A stretch of 24,500 bases of DNA from a virus. Positions 13,202 to 19,119 of the stretch are shown piece after piece (the stretch's first letter is position 1; each line of letters starts with the position of its first letter). The stretch is taken from the IMG/VR virus record IMGVR_UViG_3300042549_006377, positions 1 to 24,500 of that record; one strand, given 5' to 3'. Under the pieces are notes generated by a model. It was not told the origin of the DNA, made no database searches, and saw only the letters and a list, made by a program, of their open reading frames with translations. A program made the translations under genes and the position numbers.

Positions 13202-14385
13202 TGTTTAAATATTTTATTGTAATAAGATCCTATTTCACTTTTAAAATTACTCTCTACAAATCCAACGTACCGGTTAAAGGAACTTGAATTTGGTTTGTGA
13301 CCACTTGCAAATCTGACATGCTCGGGGGACACTCCGTTAGAAAGCATACAAGTAATAGCTGTTTTCCTTAACATGTGTGGATGAACCCAATCGTACATTT
13401 TTTTTGTTTCAACTACCTTAGACCCATCCGGCTTAGTTATTTTAATGGATACTTCTTTGTGCATGGCAGGGAACTTGCTGAAATACTTTTTAATGTTTTT
13501 TCTGTAATAGCTTTCGTCAGCGTTCAGACTATATACTCCCCCGAACTCGGAAATATTGCCGGAAATATGATCTGCCAATACCTTAGGAAGCGGGATGGAA
13601 GTGTTGGTTCCGGTCTTCTTATTCTCTTTAATCAAGAATCCATTATTTATATCCGACTTGTCTAAGCTGATTGCATCCGATATTCTAAGCGAAGTAACCA
13701 TCATAACGCATGATAACTCCCACATAAACCGGTCTTTATTGTTAGTATGCAGCGTATTTAATACAAAGTCGTTAACAAATTCTTGATCCAATACTACTAT
13801 TGGCGGCTCGTTTCTACCCAAACTTTTTATTTTAGGTAAATTCAGGAACAACTTTTCTTTGTAGTGGTTAACTATGATAGTTATGTTCTTGATTACGTCA
13901 GCTCGTGTGTTAATTTTGTACTCCTTTTCTTGCATCCAACTATCTAAACCATTAAAGTATGCGTCAAATCGGTCAGAAAGGGCTGATTTAACCCTTAAAT
14001 CCAATCCGTCAAGTGTAAAGTCGTTAAGATCAATAGAGCCCTTAAATGAGGCGTATTCTCGCAAAGTTTTAATAGAAAATCCGTAGGTGCTGATTGATGA
14101 TGGCTTGATGATGGAGTTGGACTTTGTTCTAATAGTCCCCCGAACTGCCTCCCTTATATATTTTTCGCAAAGTTCCACTAAGTCGCTGCTGCTTTCGCCT
14201 TTGGTTTCTAAGTATCTGTTCTTGATATTAGCAATACCGCCATCAGTGATAAGCCTCTCTATCTTAAACAGTTCTTCTTTAGCCAAATTCAAGTCCTTGC
14301 ATCCGGTAGATAGCCGGATAGCTTCTTTGTTGTGGTAAATTCTAGCGTAATAAACGCCATCACGGGAGTATAGTTTTATATTCAT
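13198..14385 (-). CDS. int: Tyrosine-type site-specific integrase
   Basis: 395 aa. Cuts and rejoins phage and host attachment sites. The start is taken at 14385 (MNIKLYSRDGVYYARI), where ATG overlaps the upstream TGA; an in-frame ATG at 14403 would add six residues. Order: an N-terminal arm-binding domain typical of Bacteroidetes phages and conjugative elements; a core-binding SAM-like domain (about 75-185); and the catalytic domain with the first Arg in TSLRISDAISL, HMLRKTA (HxxR), SGHKPNSSSFNRY and nucleophile Tyr near residue 373. The region between HxxR and Tyr contains GVSPEHVRFASGH, the usual G-H box. Three GYTCGGGGG motifs lie in the gene. Shows that the element is, or was, able to integrate. 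Confidence 0.93.
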   Translation of the reverse strand: MNIKLYSRDGVYYARIYHNKEAIRLSTGCKDLNLAKEELFKIERLITDGGIANIKNRYLETKGESSSDLVELCEKYIREAVRGTIRTKSNSIIKPSSISTYGFSIKTLREYASFKGSIDLNDFTLDGLDLRVKSALSDRFDAYFNGLDSWMQEKEYKINTRADVIKNITIIVNHYKEKLFLNLPKIKSLGRNEPPIVVLDQEFVNDFVLNTLHTNNKDRFMWELSCVMMVTSLRISDAISLDKSDINNGFLIKENKKTGTNTSIPLPKVLADHISGNISEFGGVYSLNADESYYRKNIKKYFSKFPAMHKEVSIKITKPDGSKVVETKKMYDWVHPHMLRKTAITCMLSNGVSPEHVRFASGHKPNSSSFNRYVGFVESNFKSEIGSYYNKIFKQ

Positions 14386-14705
14386 ACGTATTGGGTTTGA
14401 CACTGCTCCATCAGCTCTTCAATTGAAAAGTCGATGTCTTCGCAGTCCTTAATGAGCGCCTTTAATTTAAGTAAATTTTCTTCTGTGAATGCGAATCTGT
14501 GGGACGAGAAGTACTCATACGGTAAATGGTCGTCAGTCAGTTCTATTTCGGCCAACTGAAAGGCTAGAGTTTTTTTAGTAAATGCTGCATCTAAAAATGC
14601 GGTACACGTAAAGATTACATTGTACTTTTTGTTTTCTTCTAGCCATTTATTTTTAGGTATTTCCTTTGGCCTATTGGCGTTATTTATACAGATAGTTTCT
14701 ACCAT
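14382..14705 (-). CDS. Hypothetical protein, 107 aa
   Basis: The start is chosen at 14705 (MVETICINNANRPKEIP): an in-frame ATG at 14720 would lie within the hairpin and T-run of the preceding terminator. Pattern IPKNKWLEENKKYNVIFTCT, LAFQLAEIELTDDHLPYEYF, then ENLLKLKALIKDCEDID. It resembles small phage proteins that precede integrases but is not assigned to a family. ATGA overlap with the integrase. Confidence 0.65.
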   Translation of the reverse strand: MVETICINNANRPKEIPKNKWLEENKKYNVIFTCTAFLDAAFTKKTLAFQLAEIELTDDHLPYEYFSSHRFAFTEENLLKLKALIKDCEDIDFSIEELMEQCQTQYV

Positions 14706-14738
14706 AAAAAAAACCGGCAAATGCTGCCGGTTCGGGGG
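14706..14738 (-). terminator. Terminator/attenuator carrying the GYTCGGGGG motif
   Basis: Just after the stop of the DnaA-like gene the minus strand reads TCCCCCG, then AACCGGCA, loop GCATT, TGCCGGTT and TTTTTT. The perfect 8-bp stem with T-run is a textbook rho-independent terminator. The last T is immediately followed by the ATG of the next gene, leaving no room for a separate promoter or leader, so it probably tunes rather than stops expression of the integrase pair. Confidence 0.8.
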
Positions 14739-14739
14739 A

Positions 14740-15066
14740 TTAAATGTTATTAATAAGTGTAAGTACCTCTACTAAGTTAGGGTCAGGAGAATCGCTTATT
14801 TTTTTAGTAAGAGCTTTGTGTATATCGTAATACAAAACATCGCTTCTCATCCAACTTTCGTGCTGATTTCTGTGGTATATAATGGAGGTATGATCTCTAT
14901 ACTTTAAGAATGCGGCAATCTCTTCAAGAGTAAACCCGTACATTCTAGTGGCAATATAAATAAATGCCACCTTAACTCTGATATTGTGGCGCTTTCTACC
15001 TTTAATACGGAGTACGTCAATATCAGTTATCTCCTTTATCCAATTTCTTAATTCTTCTAGCTTCAT
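14740..15066 (-). CDS. DnaA domain-IV-like DNA-binding protein, 108 aa
   Basis: Residues 20-75 (GRKRHNIRVKVAFIYIATRM, YGFTLEEIAAFLKYRDHTSI, IYHRNQHESW) match the C-terminal DNA-binding domain of bacterial DnaA: K.R....K..A.YIA, the helix T.EEIA.FL, and DHTSIIYHR in place of DHSTVxHA. No AAA+ ATPase part is present. Such stand-alone domains in Bacteroidetes phages probably bind DnaA-box-like sites, to steer replication or compete with host DnaA; that role is inference. Confidence 0.82.
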   Translation of the reverse strand: MKLEELRNWIKEITDIDVLRIKGRKRHNIRVKVAFIYIATRMYGFTLEEIAAFLKYRDHTSIIYHRNQHESWMRSDVLYYDIHKALTKKISDSPDPNLVEVLTLINNI

Positions 15067-15226
15067 GTTCTTTAATTAATCTAACTAAACGGTCGTTAAG
15101 TGCTTCCATGTATATAATCTGCCTATTTATACAAGCTTTACGGTCTACATCATTGGAACTTAACGCCTGATTTAATTCGTTTACAATTTTGTTAAATGTT
15201 CGGTTTATTGTTGGGATACTACTCAT
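15023..15226 (-). CDS. Hypothetical helical protein, 67 aa
   Basis: Overlaps the DnaA-like gene by 44 bp and the 80-aa gene by 8 bp. All-helical composition (TFNKIVNELNQALSS, KACINRQIIYMEALNDRLVR, LIKEHEARRIKKLDKGD) suggests a small coiled-coil protein. No family recognised. Confidence 0.65.
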   Translation of the reverse strand: MSSIPTINRTFNKIVNELNQALSSNDVDRKACINRQIIYMEALNDRLVRLIKEHEARRIKKLDKGDN

Positions 15227-15461
15227 AATACAATGCTATTTTTCCGTTAGGTAATGGTTCAAATCCCATAATTAAATAGTCTTTATATAAAGATTTCTTT
15301 ACAAACTCTTGCAAATGCCAACCTACTGCCGATGAATTTTCAACTACGCAGTTAGGCTCTTTGCCTACAAATTTATCGGGGAAACGATTAAAGCCATTTA
15401 GATCGAATCCAAACGGCTTGTTAAGTTCTATGTGCTCAATAACTTTTTTAAATATACTCAT
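15219..15461 (-). CDS. Hypothetical protein, 80 aa
   Basis: Starts in an ATGA overlap with the NUMOD1-like gene. Notable segments: NKPFGFDLNGFNRFPDKFVG and YLIMGFEPLPNGKIALYYE. No known domain is seen. Soluble. Confidence 0.65.
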   Translation of the reverse strand: MSIFKKVIEHIELNKPFGFDLNGFNRFPDKFVGKEPNCVVENSSAVGWHLQEFVKKSLYKDYLIMGFEPLPNGKIALYYE

Positions 15462-15661
15462 CTGAATGTAATTTTTTTGTTTAAACGATTAGTGTAACTT
15501 CTGTGTTTGAATTTGATGCAGTCCTGAATGATTGAATGCTTAAGTCCGGTAAGGCGGGAAGCTTCGCTCATCGTTTCGCATTCTGCAATCAGTTCTTTTT
15601 TGTCTATGTCGTAGACCTTGACTTTACGTTTATTAAAGTCGTTTAATTCGTGTACTTTCAT
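15458..15661 (-). CDS. NUMOD1-like DNA-binding protein, 67 aa
   Basis: The start is taken at 15661 (MKVHELNDFNKRKVKVYD); the longer reading would run back through the tRNA-Thr gene. VKVYDIDKKELIAECETMSE, ASRLTGLKHSIIQDCIKF and SYTNRL follow the NUMOD1 pattern (a strand, then helices with A...TG....I..C), a small DNA-binding module usually fused to HNH or GIY-YIG homing nucleases. No nuclease domain is attached here, so it may be a remnant or a stand-alone binder. It starts 20 nt after the tRNA. Confidence 0.7.
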   Translation of the reverse strand: MKVHELNDFNKRKVKVYDIDKKELIAECETMSEASRLTGLKHSIIQDCIKFKHRSYTNRLNKKITFR

Positions 15662-15681
15662 GTTGTTTAGGTTTGTTTTAG

Positions 15682-15751
15682 CGACCAATGCCGGAATCGA
15701 ACCGGCAACTACCTGATACAATCAGGCGCTTTCCCATTAAGCTAAGTGATC
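15682..15751 (-). tRNA. tRNA-Thr-like (anticodon TGT)
   Basis: Acceptor GATCACT/ATTGGTC (one wobble, one C-T mismatch), D arm GCTT-AATGGGA-AAGC, anticodon stem GCCTG/CAGGT with loop ATTGTAT, T arm GCCGG-TTCGATT-CCGGC, discriminator G. One base shorter than normal between the D and anticodon arms. Probably functional or slightly decayed. Its T arm equals that of the tRNA-like gene at 8780. Confidence 0.65.
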
Positions 15752-15767
15752 ATTGCATTTCTGCAAT

Positions 15768-15977
15768 TTAATAAAGATTGGCTAGTGCCTCGTCTTCGGT
15801 CTTATAAACTTTAGAAGTGGCGAGAATTGAATTGTCGGACAATTCCTTTCTAACCGCTCTGAATCCATTTTTAACGGGGTAAACTTCCGTTTTTTGACCT
15901 AGGACTTTTTCTGAATTAGCTAGAATTTCACTAGCTAGTAAATGTTGGTTGTACGGTACTTGATTTAATGCTCTCAT
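15768..15977 (-). CDS. Hypothetical protein, 69 aa
   Basis: Sequence such as QHLLASEILANSEKVLGQKT and YPVKNGFRAVRKEL is not assigned to a family; it looks like a small alpha/beta protein ending in a helix (TEDEALANLY). It is preceded by a terminator (16023-16050) and structured leader copy 16070-16108, so its expression may be attenuated. Confidence 0.65.
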   Translation of the reverse strand: MRALNQVPYNQHLLASEILANSEKVLGQKTEVYPVKNGFRAVRKELSDNSILATSKVYKTEDEALANLY

Positions 15978-16022
15978 AATATGTGTTTTTTACGAATTTA
16001 CTAATAATTGTTTTTAAAAGGC

Positions 16023-16050
16023 AAAAAAGAGAGGCAGCCTAAGCCACCTC
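16023..16050 (-). terminator. Terminator/attenuator before the 69-aa gene
   Basis: Minus strand GAGGTGGC, loop TTAG, GCTGCCTC (8 pairs, two wobble), then TCTTTTTT. It lies between structured leader 16070-16108 and the start of the 69-aa gene, 46 nt before the ATG. Confidence 0.75.
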
Positions 16051-16069
16051 CCTAACCTCAACAACTTGT

Positions 16070-16108
16070 TACTAGTTGCGATTGAACGCCACGGCTTGAC
16101 CGCTAGTA
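16070..16108 (-). ncRNA. Structured leader, type I, copy 1
   Basis: Minus strand: outer stem TACTAG/CTAGTA; hairpin CGG-TCAAG-CCG; hairpin GCG-TTCAAT-CGC: a three-way junction. The core CGGTCAAGCCGTGGCGTTCAA is shared with the other copies while the stem bases differ and stay paired. It follows the stop at 16116 and precedes a terminator, not a start-associated string as in the other copies. Confidence 0.7.
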
Positions 16109-16115
16109 TAGAACT

Positions 16116-16304
16116 TTATATAAGTCCTAAGTCAGACTGCCTGAAAAGTGATCTTAACTTGCAGTCGTTCATGTATTCCTTTACATCAATATTAAGTTCC
16201 CTTAAAATGATTAAAGTTCTACTGTGGTTTGATGGTTTAATGAATCTTCTTATAATTCGTCCATCAGGTTTAGCGGATACTACCGCTTTTGTTTTTTTGC
16301 GCAT
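16116..16304 (-). CDS. Hypothetical basic protein, 62 aa
   Basis: The start at 16304 (MRKKTKAVVSAKPDGRIIRR) is preferred to one at 16352, which lies inside the structured element 16330-16383. The protein is strongly basic, with a possible nucleic-acid-binding N-terminus. No family recognised. Spacing between two structured elements supports it. Confidence 0.55.
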   Translation of the reverse strand: MRKKTKAVVSAKPDGRIIRRFIKPSNHSRTLIILRELNIDVKEYMNDCKLRSLFRQSDLGLI

Positions 16305-16329
16305 GAGGCTTGATTTGAAGATTAAAAAA

Positions 16330-16383
16330 GAAACTGCATGTGTATCGCTCACAATAACTTCTAAAAAGTTTGCAGTTCGGGGG
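16330..16383 (-). ncRNA. Structured leader, type II, copy 1 (with GYTCGGGGG motif)
   Basis: Directly after the stop of the 23-aa ORF the minus strand reads TCCCCCG, then outer stem GAACTGCA/TGCAGTTTC, inner hairpin AACTT-TTTAG-AAGTT, inner hairpin TGTG-AGCGATA-CACA, followed by CTTTTTT. The same architecture with different stem bases occurs at 18682-18733. The T-run makes it terminator-like. Confidence 0.65.
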
Positions 16384-16384
16384 A

Positions 16385-16456
16385 CTAAATGTTATCAGCT
16401 AGTGTACATAGTAACAAGACTAAGACAATAGCAATAACTTTAAGGGCGTTTTTCAT
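16385..16456 (-). CDS. Tiny membrane peptide, 23 aa
   Basis: MKNALKVIAIVLVLLLCTL followed by four residues: a basic start and one hydrophobic segment, possibly a one-span membrane peptide or truncated lipoprotein (CTLAD). It uses the slot between a 73-aa gene and a type II element. Too short to be sure it is translated. Confidence 0.45.
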   Translation of the reverse strand: MKNALKVIAIVLVLLLCTLADNI

Positions 16457-16517
16457 AGTGTAGTATTTTATACCCGATAGGGCATTATTAATAAGGTTTA
16501 AGGGGAAACTGTACCCG

Positions 16518-16739
16518 TTAAGGTACGTTGAGCATAGCTTCAATAGCCCAATGATGAAGCGTATCCCATGTAATGCCAATACTTGCATCATGGCTAGATA
16601 TCATTTTTTCTAGCGCCCATTTAGCCTGATTCTCGCTTAATCCCCAATCGGCAAAGTCGTTTATTGACCATTTAACCGATTCTTTTTTGTACTGTTCAAA
16701 TTCAGCTAGTAGCTGTTCGTACTTTTGTTTGTAATCCAT
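16518..16739 (-). CDS. Hypothetical protein, 73 aa
   Basis: Preceded by the start-associated string (CAAAACCTCAAAAAATG) and structured leader copy 16760-16798. N-terminal coiled coil (YKQKYEQLLAEFEQYKKESV), then an HTH-like helical part (WGLSENQAKWALEKMISSHD). No family recognised. Confidence 0.7.
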   Translation of the reverse strand: MDYKQKYEQLLAEFEQYKKESVKWSINDFADWGLSENQAKWALEKMISSHDASIGITWDTLHHWAIEAMLNVP

Positions 16740-16798
16740 TTTTTGAGGTTTTGATGAGTGCCTATTTACAATTGAATGTTACGGCTAAACCGATAGGC
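16740..16798 (-). ncRNA. Structured leader, type I, copy 2, with start-associated string
   Basis: Minus strand: outer stem GCCTAT/ATAGGC; hairpin CGG-TTTAG-CCG; hairpin ACA-TTCAAT-TGT; then CACTCATCAAAACCTCAAAAA up to the ATG at 16739. Confidence 0.75.
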
Positions 16799-16805
16799 GA
16801 AATGA

Positions 16806-16982
16806 TTAATATAAATACTCGATAGCTTCTCCTAGAGTATAAATATCATCCAAAGTATAAGGACAAGGCGAATATTCACATTGCGGGTAATTCTCAATAG
16901 CCTTACCTATATTATTTGTATGTACAATACATAGGGGTTCATTTTGATGATATGGCACAATGTAATAATAATTTTTTTTCAT
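16806..16982 (-). CDS. Hypothetical protein, 58 aa
   Basis: ORF with start-associated string directly before the ATG at 16982 (ACCTCAAAAACATG). It opens MKKNYYYIVPYHQNEPLCIV and is rich in Tyr and Cys (YPQCEYSPCPY), ending EAIEYLY. No family recognised. Confidence 0.65.
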   Translation of the reverse strand: MKKNYYYIVPYHQNEPLCIVHTNNIGKAIENYPQCEYSPCPYTLDDIYTLGEAIEYLY

Positions 16983-17041
16983 GTTTTTGAGGTTTAATGA
17001 GAGCCTATTTGTAATTGAATACCACGGCTAAACCGTCAGGA
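16983..17041 (-). ncRNA. Structured leader, type I, copy 3, weakest outer stem
   Basis: Core CGGTTTAGCCGTGGTATTCAA conserved; inner hairpins CGG..CCG and GTA-TTCAAT-TAC; the outer stem is only CCT/AGG. The start-associated string ACCTCAAAAAC precedes the ATG at 16982. Confidence 0.65.
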
Positions 17042-17048
17042 AGTTTTG

Positions 17049-17156
17049 CTATTCAAATATAGCGTTAAATTCTACATCAGTGTCAGGCTCCTTAAGTGCA
17101 TCATTTGCGATTAATACAGAAATAAAGATAGCGCCTAAAATAATAAAAAATGTCAT
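17049..17156 (-). CDS. Tiny membrane or secreted peptide, 35 aa
   Basis: From ATG at 17156: MTFFIILGAIFISVLIANDA then an acidic tail (LKEPDTDVEFNAIFE). One N-terminal hydrophobic span with acidic exterior. The start-associated string ACCTCAAAAACATG is present although no three-way leader lies in the 21-nt gap to the upstream stop. Confidence 0.55.
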   Translation of the reverse strand: MTFFIILGAIFISVLIANDALKEPDTDVEFNAIFE

Positions 17157-17177
17157 GTTTTTGAGGTTTTTTAAGGT

Positions 17178-17375
17178 TTAAAATAAAATTCCGTTTTTAT
17201 CTAGCTTATTTGCTAGTTCTAACTTTTCAGGATCGTTTTTTATGGCTCTCATTCTGAAAAACATCATTTTATCTATTACAAATGTGCTTTCTTCTTTTGG
17301 GATACCATATAATCTAACATGCTCTATTAATTCAAGCACGTTTTTCTTAAAGGTTGACTTTTCTTTTGTAGTCAT
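17178..17375 (-). CDS. Hypothetical protein, 65 aa
   Basis: Basic helical protein (KSTFKKNVLELIEHVRLY, EESTFVIDKMMFFRMRAIKN). Start-associated string at the ATG (17375). No family recognised. Confidence 0.7.
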   Translation of the reverse strand: MTTKEKSTFKKNVLELIEHVRLYGIPKEESTFVIDKMMFFRMRAIKNDPEKLELANKLDKNGILF

Positions 17376-17435
17376 GTTTTTGAGGTTTAATAAGAGCCTA
17401 TTCGTAATTGAATACCACGGCTAAACCGATAGGCT
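17376..17435 (-). ncRNA. Structured leader, type I, copy 4
   Basis: Outer stem AGCCTAT/ATAGGCT (7 bp), hairpins CGG-TTTAG-CCG and GTA-TTCAAT-TAC, then CTTATTAAACCTCAAAAAC to the ATG. Confidence 0.78.
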
Positions 17436-17441
17436 AGTTAA

Positions 17442-17726
17442 CTAAATTTTAATCCACGAACCGTCCCACTTTTGCCCGTTTAAATACCATTCGCCCTTTT
17501 TTTGGCAGATACTTACATTAGGGATAGCGTTCAAGCGCTCTTTTGTAGTGTTAGTTTGCCATCCCGCATTAGAGATAAAAATACCTTCGCTGTTTTTTTT
17601 GGCGATTAAATTGTTGTGTAGTCTTAATTCTACACAGTCGGGATAAATACGAACAGTAGTGTTATCCTTAACAAAATTTTGACTGTTCAAAAAAGCGCTA
17701 ACCGCTTGTTGTGTAATTTGTTTCAT
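17442..17726 (-). CDS. Hypothetical protein, 94 aa
   Basis: Start chosen at 17726 (MKQITQQAVSAFLNSQNF) because the start-associated string ends there; an upstream in-frame ATG lies inside the structured leader. Beta-rich segment TTVRIYPDCVELRLHNNLIA, then KERLNAIPNVSICQKKGEWY and LNGQKWDGSWIKI, a small beta protein. Bacteroidetes phages often carry such 90-100 aa proteins of unknown role. Confidence 0.72.
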   Translation of the reverse strand: MKQITQQAVSAFLNSQNFVKDNTTVRIYPDCVELRLHNNLIAKKNSEGIFISNAGWQTNTTKERLNAIPNVSICQKKGEWYLNGQKWDGSWIKI

Positions 17727-17784
17727 GTTTTGAGGTTTGTTGAGCTCCCATTTGCGATCGAACGCCACGGCTTAACCGACGGGA
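17727..17784 (-). ncRNA. Structured leader, type I, copy 5
   Basis: Outer stem TCCC/GGGA, hairpins CGG-TTAAG-CCG and GCG-TTCGAT-CGC. Stems differ from copies 2-4 but remain paired. Start-associated string AAACCTCAAAACATG follows. Confidence 0.75.
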
Positions 17785-17791
17785 AAGGGGA

Positions 17792-18142
17792 TTATACGAT
17801 AGGCGAAGGGATAATTTCAAATACTCTTAAGCAAATATTATTAGTGTATAAGGTTTTTTTACCTTGTTTCCATTGCTCAATTTCTGCTTCGGTAGCTTCT
17901 GAATTATTACCGTCTACCAAATTTGAATAACGCAATTCATTTGAATTTTCTTCGTCAATCCCACAATGATCAAAATTAAAAGAAAAGTACAATTCCTTTT
18001 CAAAATAGAGCTCAATTGCTTTTTTTACATTTTCAGCTTCTATTTTAGCTTCCTGAGTCCAACCGTTTACATGGCCTAATTCACCCTGATCATAACTATC
18101 TACATAAACATCATGGATAGTTTTAATTAAAAAATACTTCAT
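17792..18142 (-). CDS. Hypothetical acidic protein, 116 aa
   Basis: Starts MKYFLIKTIHDVYVDSYDQG. The arrangement YFLIKTIHDVYVD, then EAKIEAENVKKAIELYFEKE and LRYSNLVDG suggests an alpha/beta domain. Start-associated string at the ATG. No family recognised. Confidence 0.72.
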   Translation of the reverse strand: MKYFLIKTIHDVYVDSYDQGELGHVNGWTQEAKIEAENVKKAIELYFEKELYFSFNFDHCGIDEENSNELRYSNLVDGNNSEATEAEIEQWKQGKKTLYTNNICLRVFEIIPSPIV

Positions 18143-18203
18143 GTTTTTGAGGTTTTAATGAGAGACTATTCACAATTGAATGTCACGGCTGAACCGATAG
18201 TCT
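18143..18203 (-). ncRNA. Structured leader, type I, copy 6
   Basis: Outer stem AGACTAT/ATAGTCT, hairpins CGG-TTCAG-CCG and ACA-TTCAAT-TGT, then ACCTCAAAAAC. Nearly identical to copy 7, pointing to a recent duplication. Confidence 0.78.
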
Positions 18204-18208
18204 ATTTT

Positions 18209-18463
18209 TTACAAATTACCACTAGCTTCTTTTAAAGAATGATAATCGTAATTTTCGTTTTGATAAAGATCATCAAGTAAACTTTCTTTTAAGTAAAAGC
18301 GTTCTACATTAGAATCACCAAAATAGCAATAAAGTACAAAGTCATGTAAAGTAGGGAAGCATATGGCTTCGCCATCCTTTATATGTACATGTATAGCTTT
18401 AAAGCTATTAGACCTAATTTCATAGCTAGAATCCGCACCTTTTAGGCTTTCGTTATGTAACAT
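18209..18463 (-). CDS. Hypothetical protein, 84 aa
   Basis: Starts MLHNESLKGADSSYEIRSNS at the start-associated string. The mid part FKAIHVHIKDGEAICFPTLH and FVLYCYFGDS is beta-rich and aromatic. No family recognised. Confidence 0.7.
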   Translation of the reverse strand: MLHNESLKGADSSYEIRSNSFKAIHVHIKDGEAICFPTLHDFVLYCYFGDSNVERFYLKESLLDDLYQNENYDYHSLKEASGNL

Positions 18464-18524
18464 GTTTTTGAGGTTTTAATGAGAGACTATTCACAATTGA
18501 ATGTCACGGCTGAACCGATAGTCT
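18464..18524 (-). ncRNA. Structured leader, type I, copy 7
   Basis: The same fold and nearly the same bases as copy 6 (AGACTAT/ATAGTCT outer stem), lying between the 43-aa ORF and the 84-aa gene. Confidence 0.78.
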
Positions 18525-18529
18525 ATTTT

Positions 18530-18661
18530 TTAGCATCCTAGCCCGTCACAACTGCAATTTCCATCACATTCAATATGAAGCGGCATATTGCAATAATGTT
18601 TATTATAATCAATTGGCAAATTTATTAGCAATATTGCTAATATTAAAAGTAATTTTTTCAT
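18530..18661 (-). CDS. Small secreted Cys-rich peptide, 43 aa
   Basis: Start chosen at 18661, where the start-associated string ends; the longer reading would pass through the type II leader. MKKLLLILAILLINLPID is a signal-like segment, and the mature part has five cysteines within 20 residues (NMPLHIECDGNCSCDGLGC plus an upstream Cys). Possibly exported. Function unknown. Confidence 0.65.
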   Translation of the reverse strand: MKKLLLILAILLINLPIDYNKHYCNMPLHIECDGNCSCDGLGC

Positions 18662-18733
18662 GTTTTTGAGGTTTTGTTGAGGAACTGCCCGTGTATTGAT
18701 CACGTTAACATCTACATGTTGGCAGCTCGGGGG
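18662..18733 (-). ncRNA. Structured leader, type II, copy 2 (with GYTCGGGGG motif)
   Basis: Minus strand: stop, TCCCCC, outer stem GAGCTGCC/GGCAGTTC (8 pairs), inner hairpins AACAT-GTAG-ATGTT and CGTG-ATCAATA-CACG, then CCTCAACAAAACCTCAAAAAC to the ATG of the Cys-rich peptide. It combines the type II fold with the start-associated string of type I. Confidence 0.7.
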
Positions 18734-18734
18734 A

Positions 18735-19052
18735 TTAATAGTTAATAAAGTACTCTTCATTATAAGAGTACCTTTCGCCTACATAAGAGGGATTATAAAC
18801 AAGATAACCAACTTCATTAACCTTTATGGCTATCGCATCCTGCTCTAAGGTAACACATAAACGCTCTACCATAATAGTAATGTCCGACAATTCCCAATTT
18901 TCAGTTATTTTACTAACTACTGTGGGTTCAACTGCTTCGCCCCATTGGCTTTGGCCTAGTCTACTCTCAGCTAAAAACATTAAGTTTAATATTCTGCTGC
19001 ATTGCTCAAATGAGTACGGGTTATTATTTAGCCCAATGTTTAGTTGTATCAT
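18735..19052 (-). CDS. Hypothetical protein, 105 aa
   Basis: Starts MIQLNIGLNNNPYSFEQCSR at 19052, directly after CCTCAAAACAAA. Segments LNLMFLAESRLGQSQWGEAV, ITIMVERLCVTLEQDAIAIK and VGYLVYNPSYVGERY suggest an alpha/beta fold. It resembles small phage proteins that pair a helical N-terminus with a Gly-Tyr-rich end, but I cannot name a family. The stop is followed at once by the GYTCGGGGG motif (as TCCCCCGAGC). Confidence 0.72.
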   Translation of the reverse strand: MIQLNIGLNNNPYSFEQCSRILNLMFLAESRLGQSQWGEAVEPTVVSKITENWELSDITIMVERLCVTLEQDAIAIKVNEVGYLVYNPSYVGERYSYNEEYFINY

Positions 19053-19114
19053 TTTGTTTTGAGGTTTAATGAGAGCCTATTTACAATTGAATGTCACGGC
19101 TTAACCGATGGGCT
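19053..19114 (-). ncRNA. Structured leader, type I, copy 8
   Basis: Outer stem AGCCCAT/ATAGGCT (one mismatch), hairpins CGG-TTAAG-CCG and ACA-TTCAAT-TGT, then CATTAAACCTCAAAACAAA to the ATG at 19052. Confidence 0.75.
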
Positions 19115-19119
19115 AGTAG

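Noticed and set aside
13198-14385. Integron integrase IntI
   Set aside because: The arrays nearby are attC-like, but this 395-aa protein has the size and N-terminal arm-binding domain of phage/ICE integrases; I see no IntI-specific insertion.
16066-16431. Rightward ORF of 121 codons
   Set aside because: It runs over two structured leaders and against a basic leftward ORF; no start context and no homology is seen.
18530-18760. Longer 76-aa version of the Cys-rich peptide
   Set aside because: The extra N-terminus is the translated structured leader; the start-associated string marks the ATG at 18661.
16070-19114. CRISPR array
   Set aside because: Repeated units are spaced by genes of 35-116 codons, vary in sequence with paired changes, and are joined to start codons; there are no uniform spacers.
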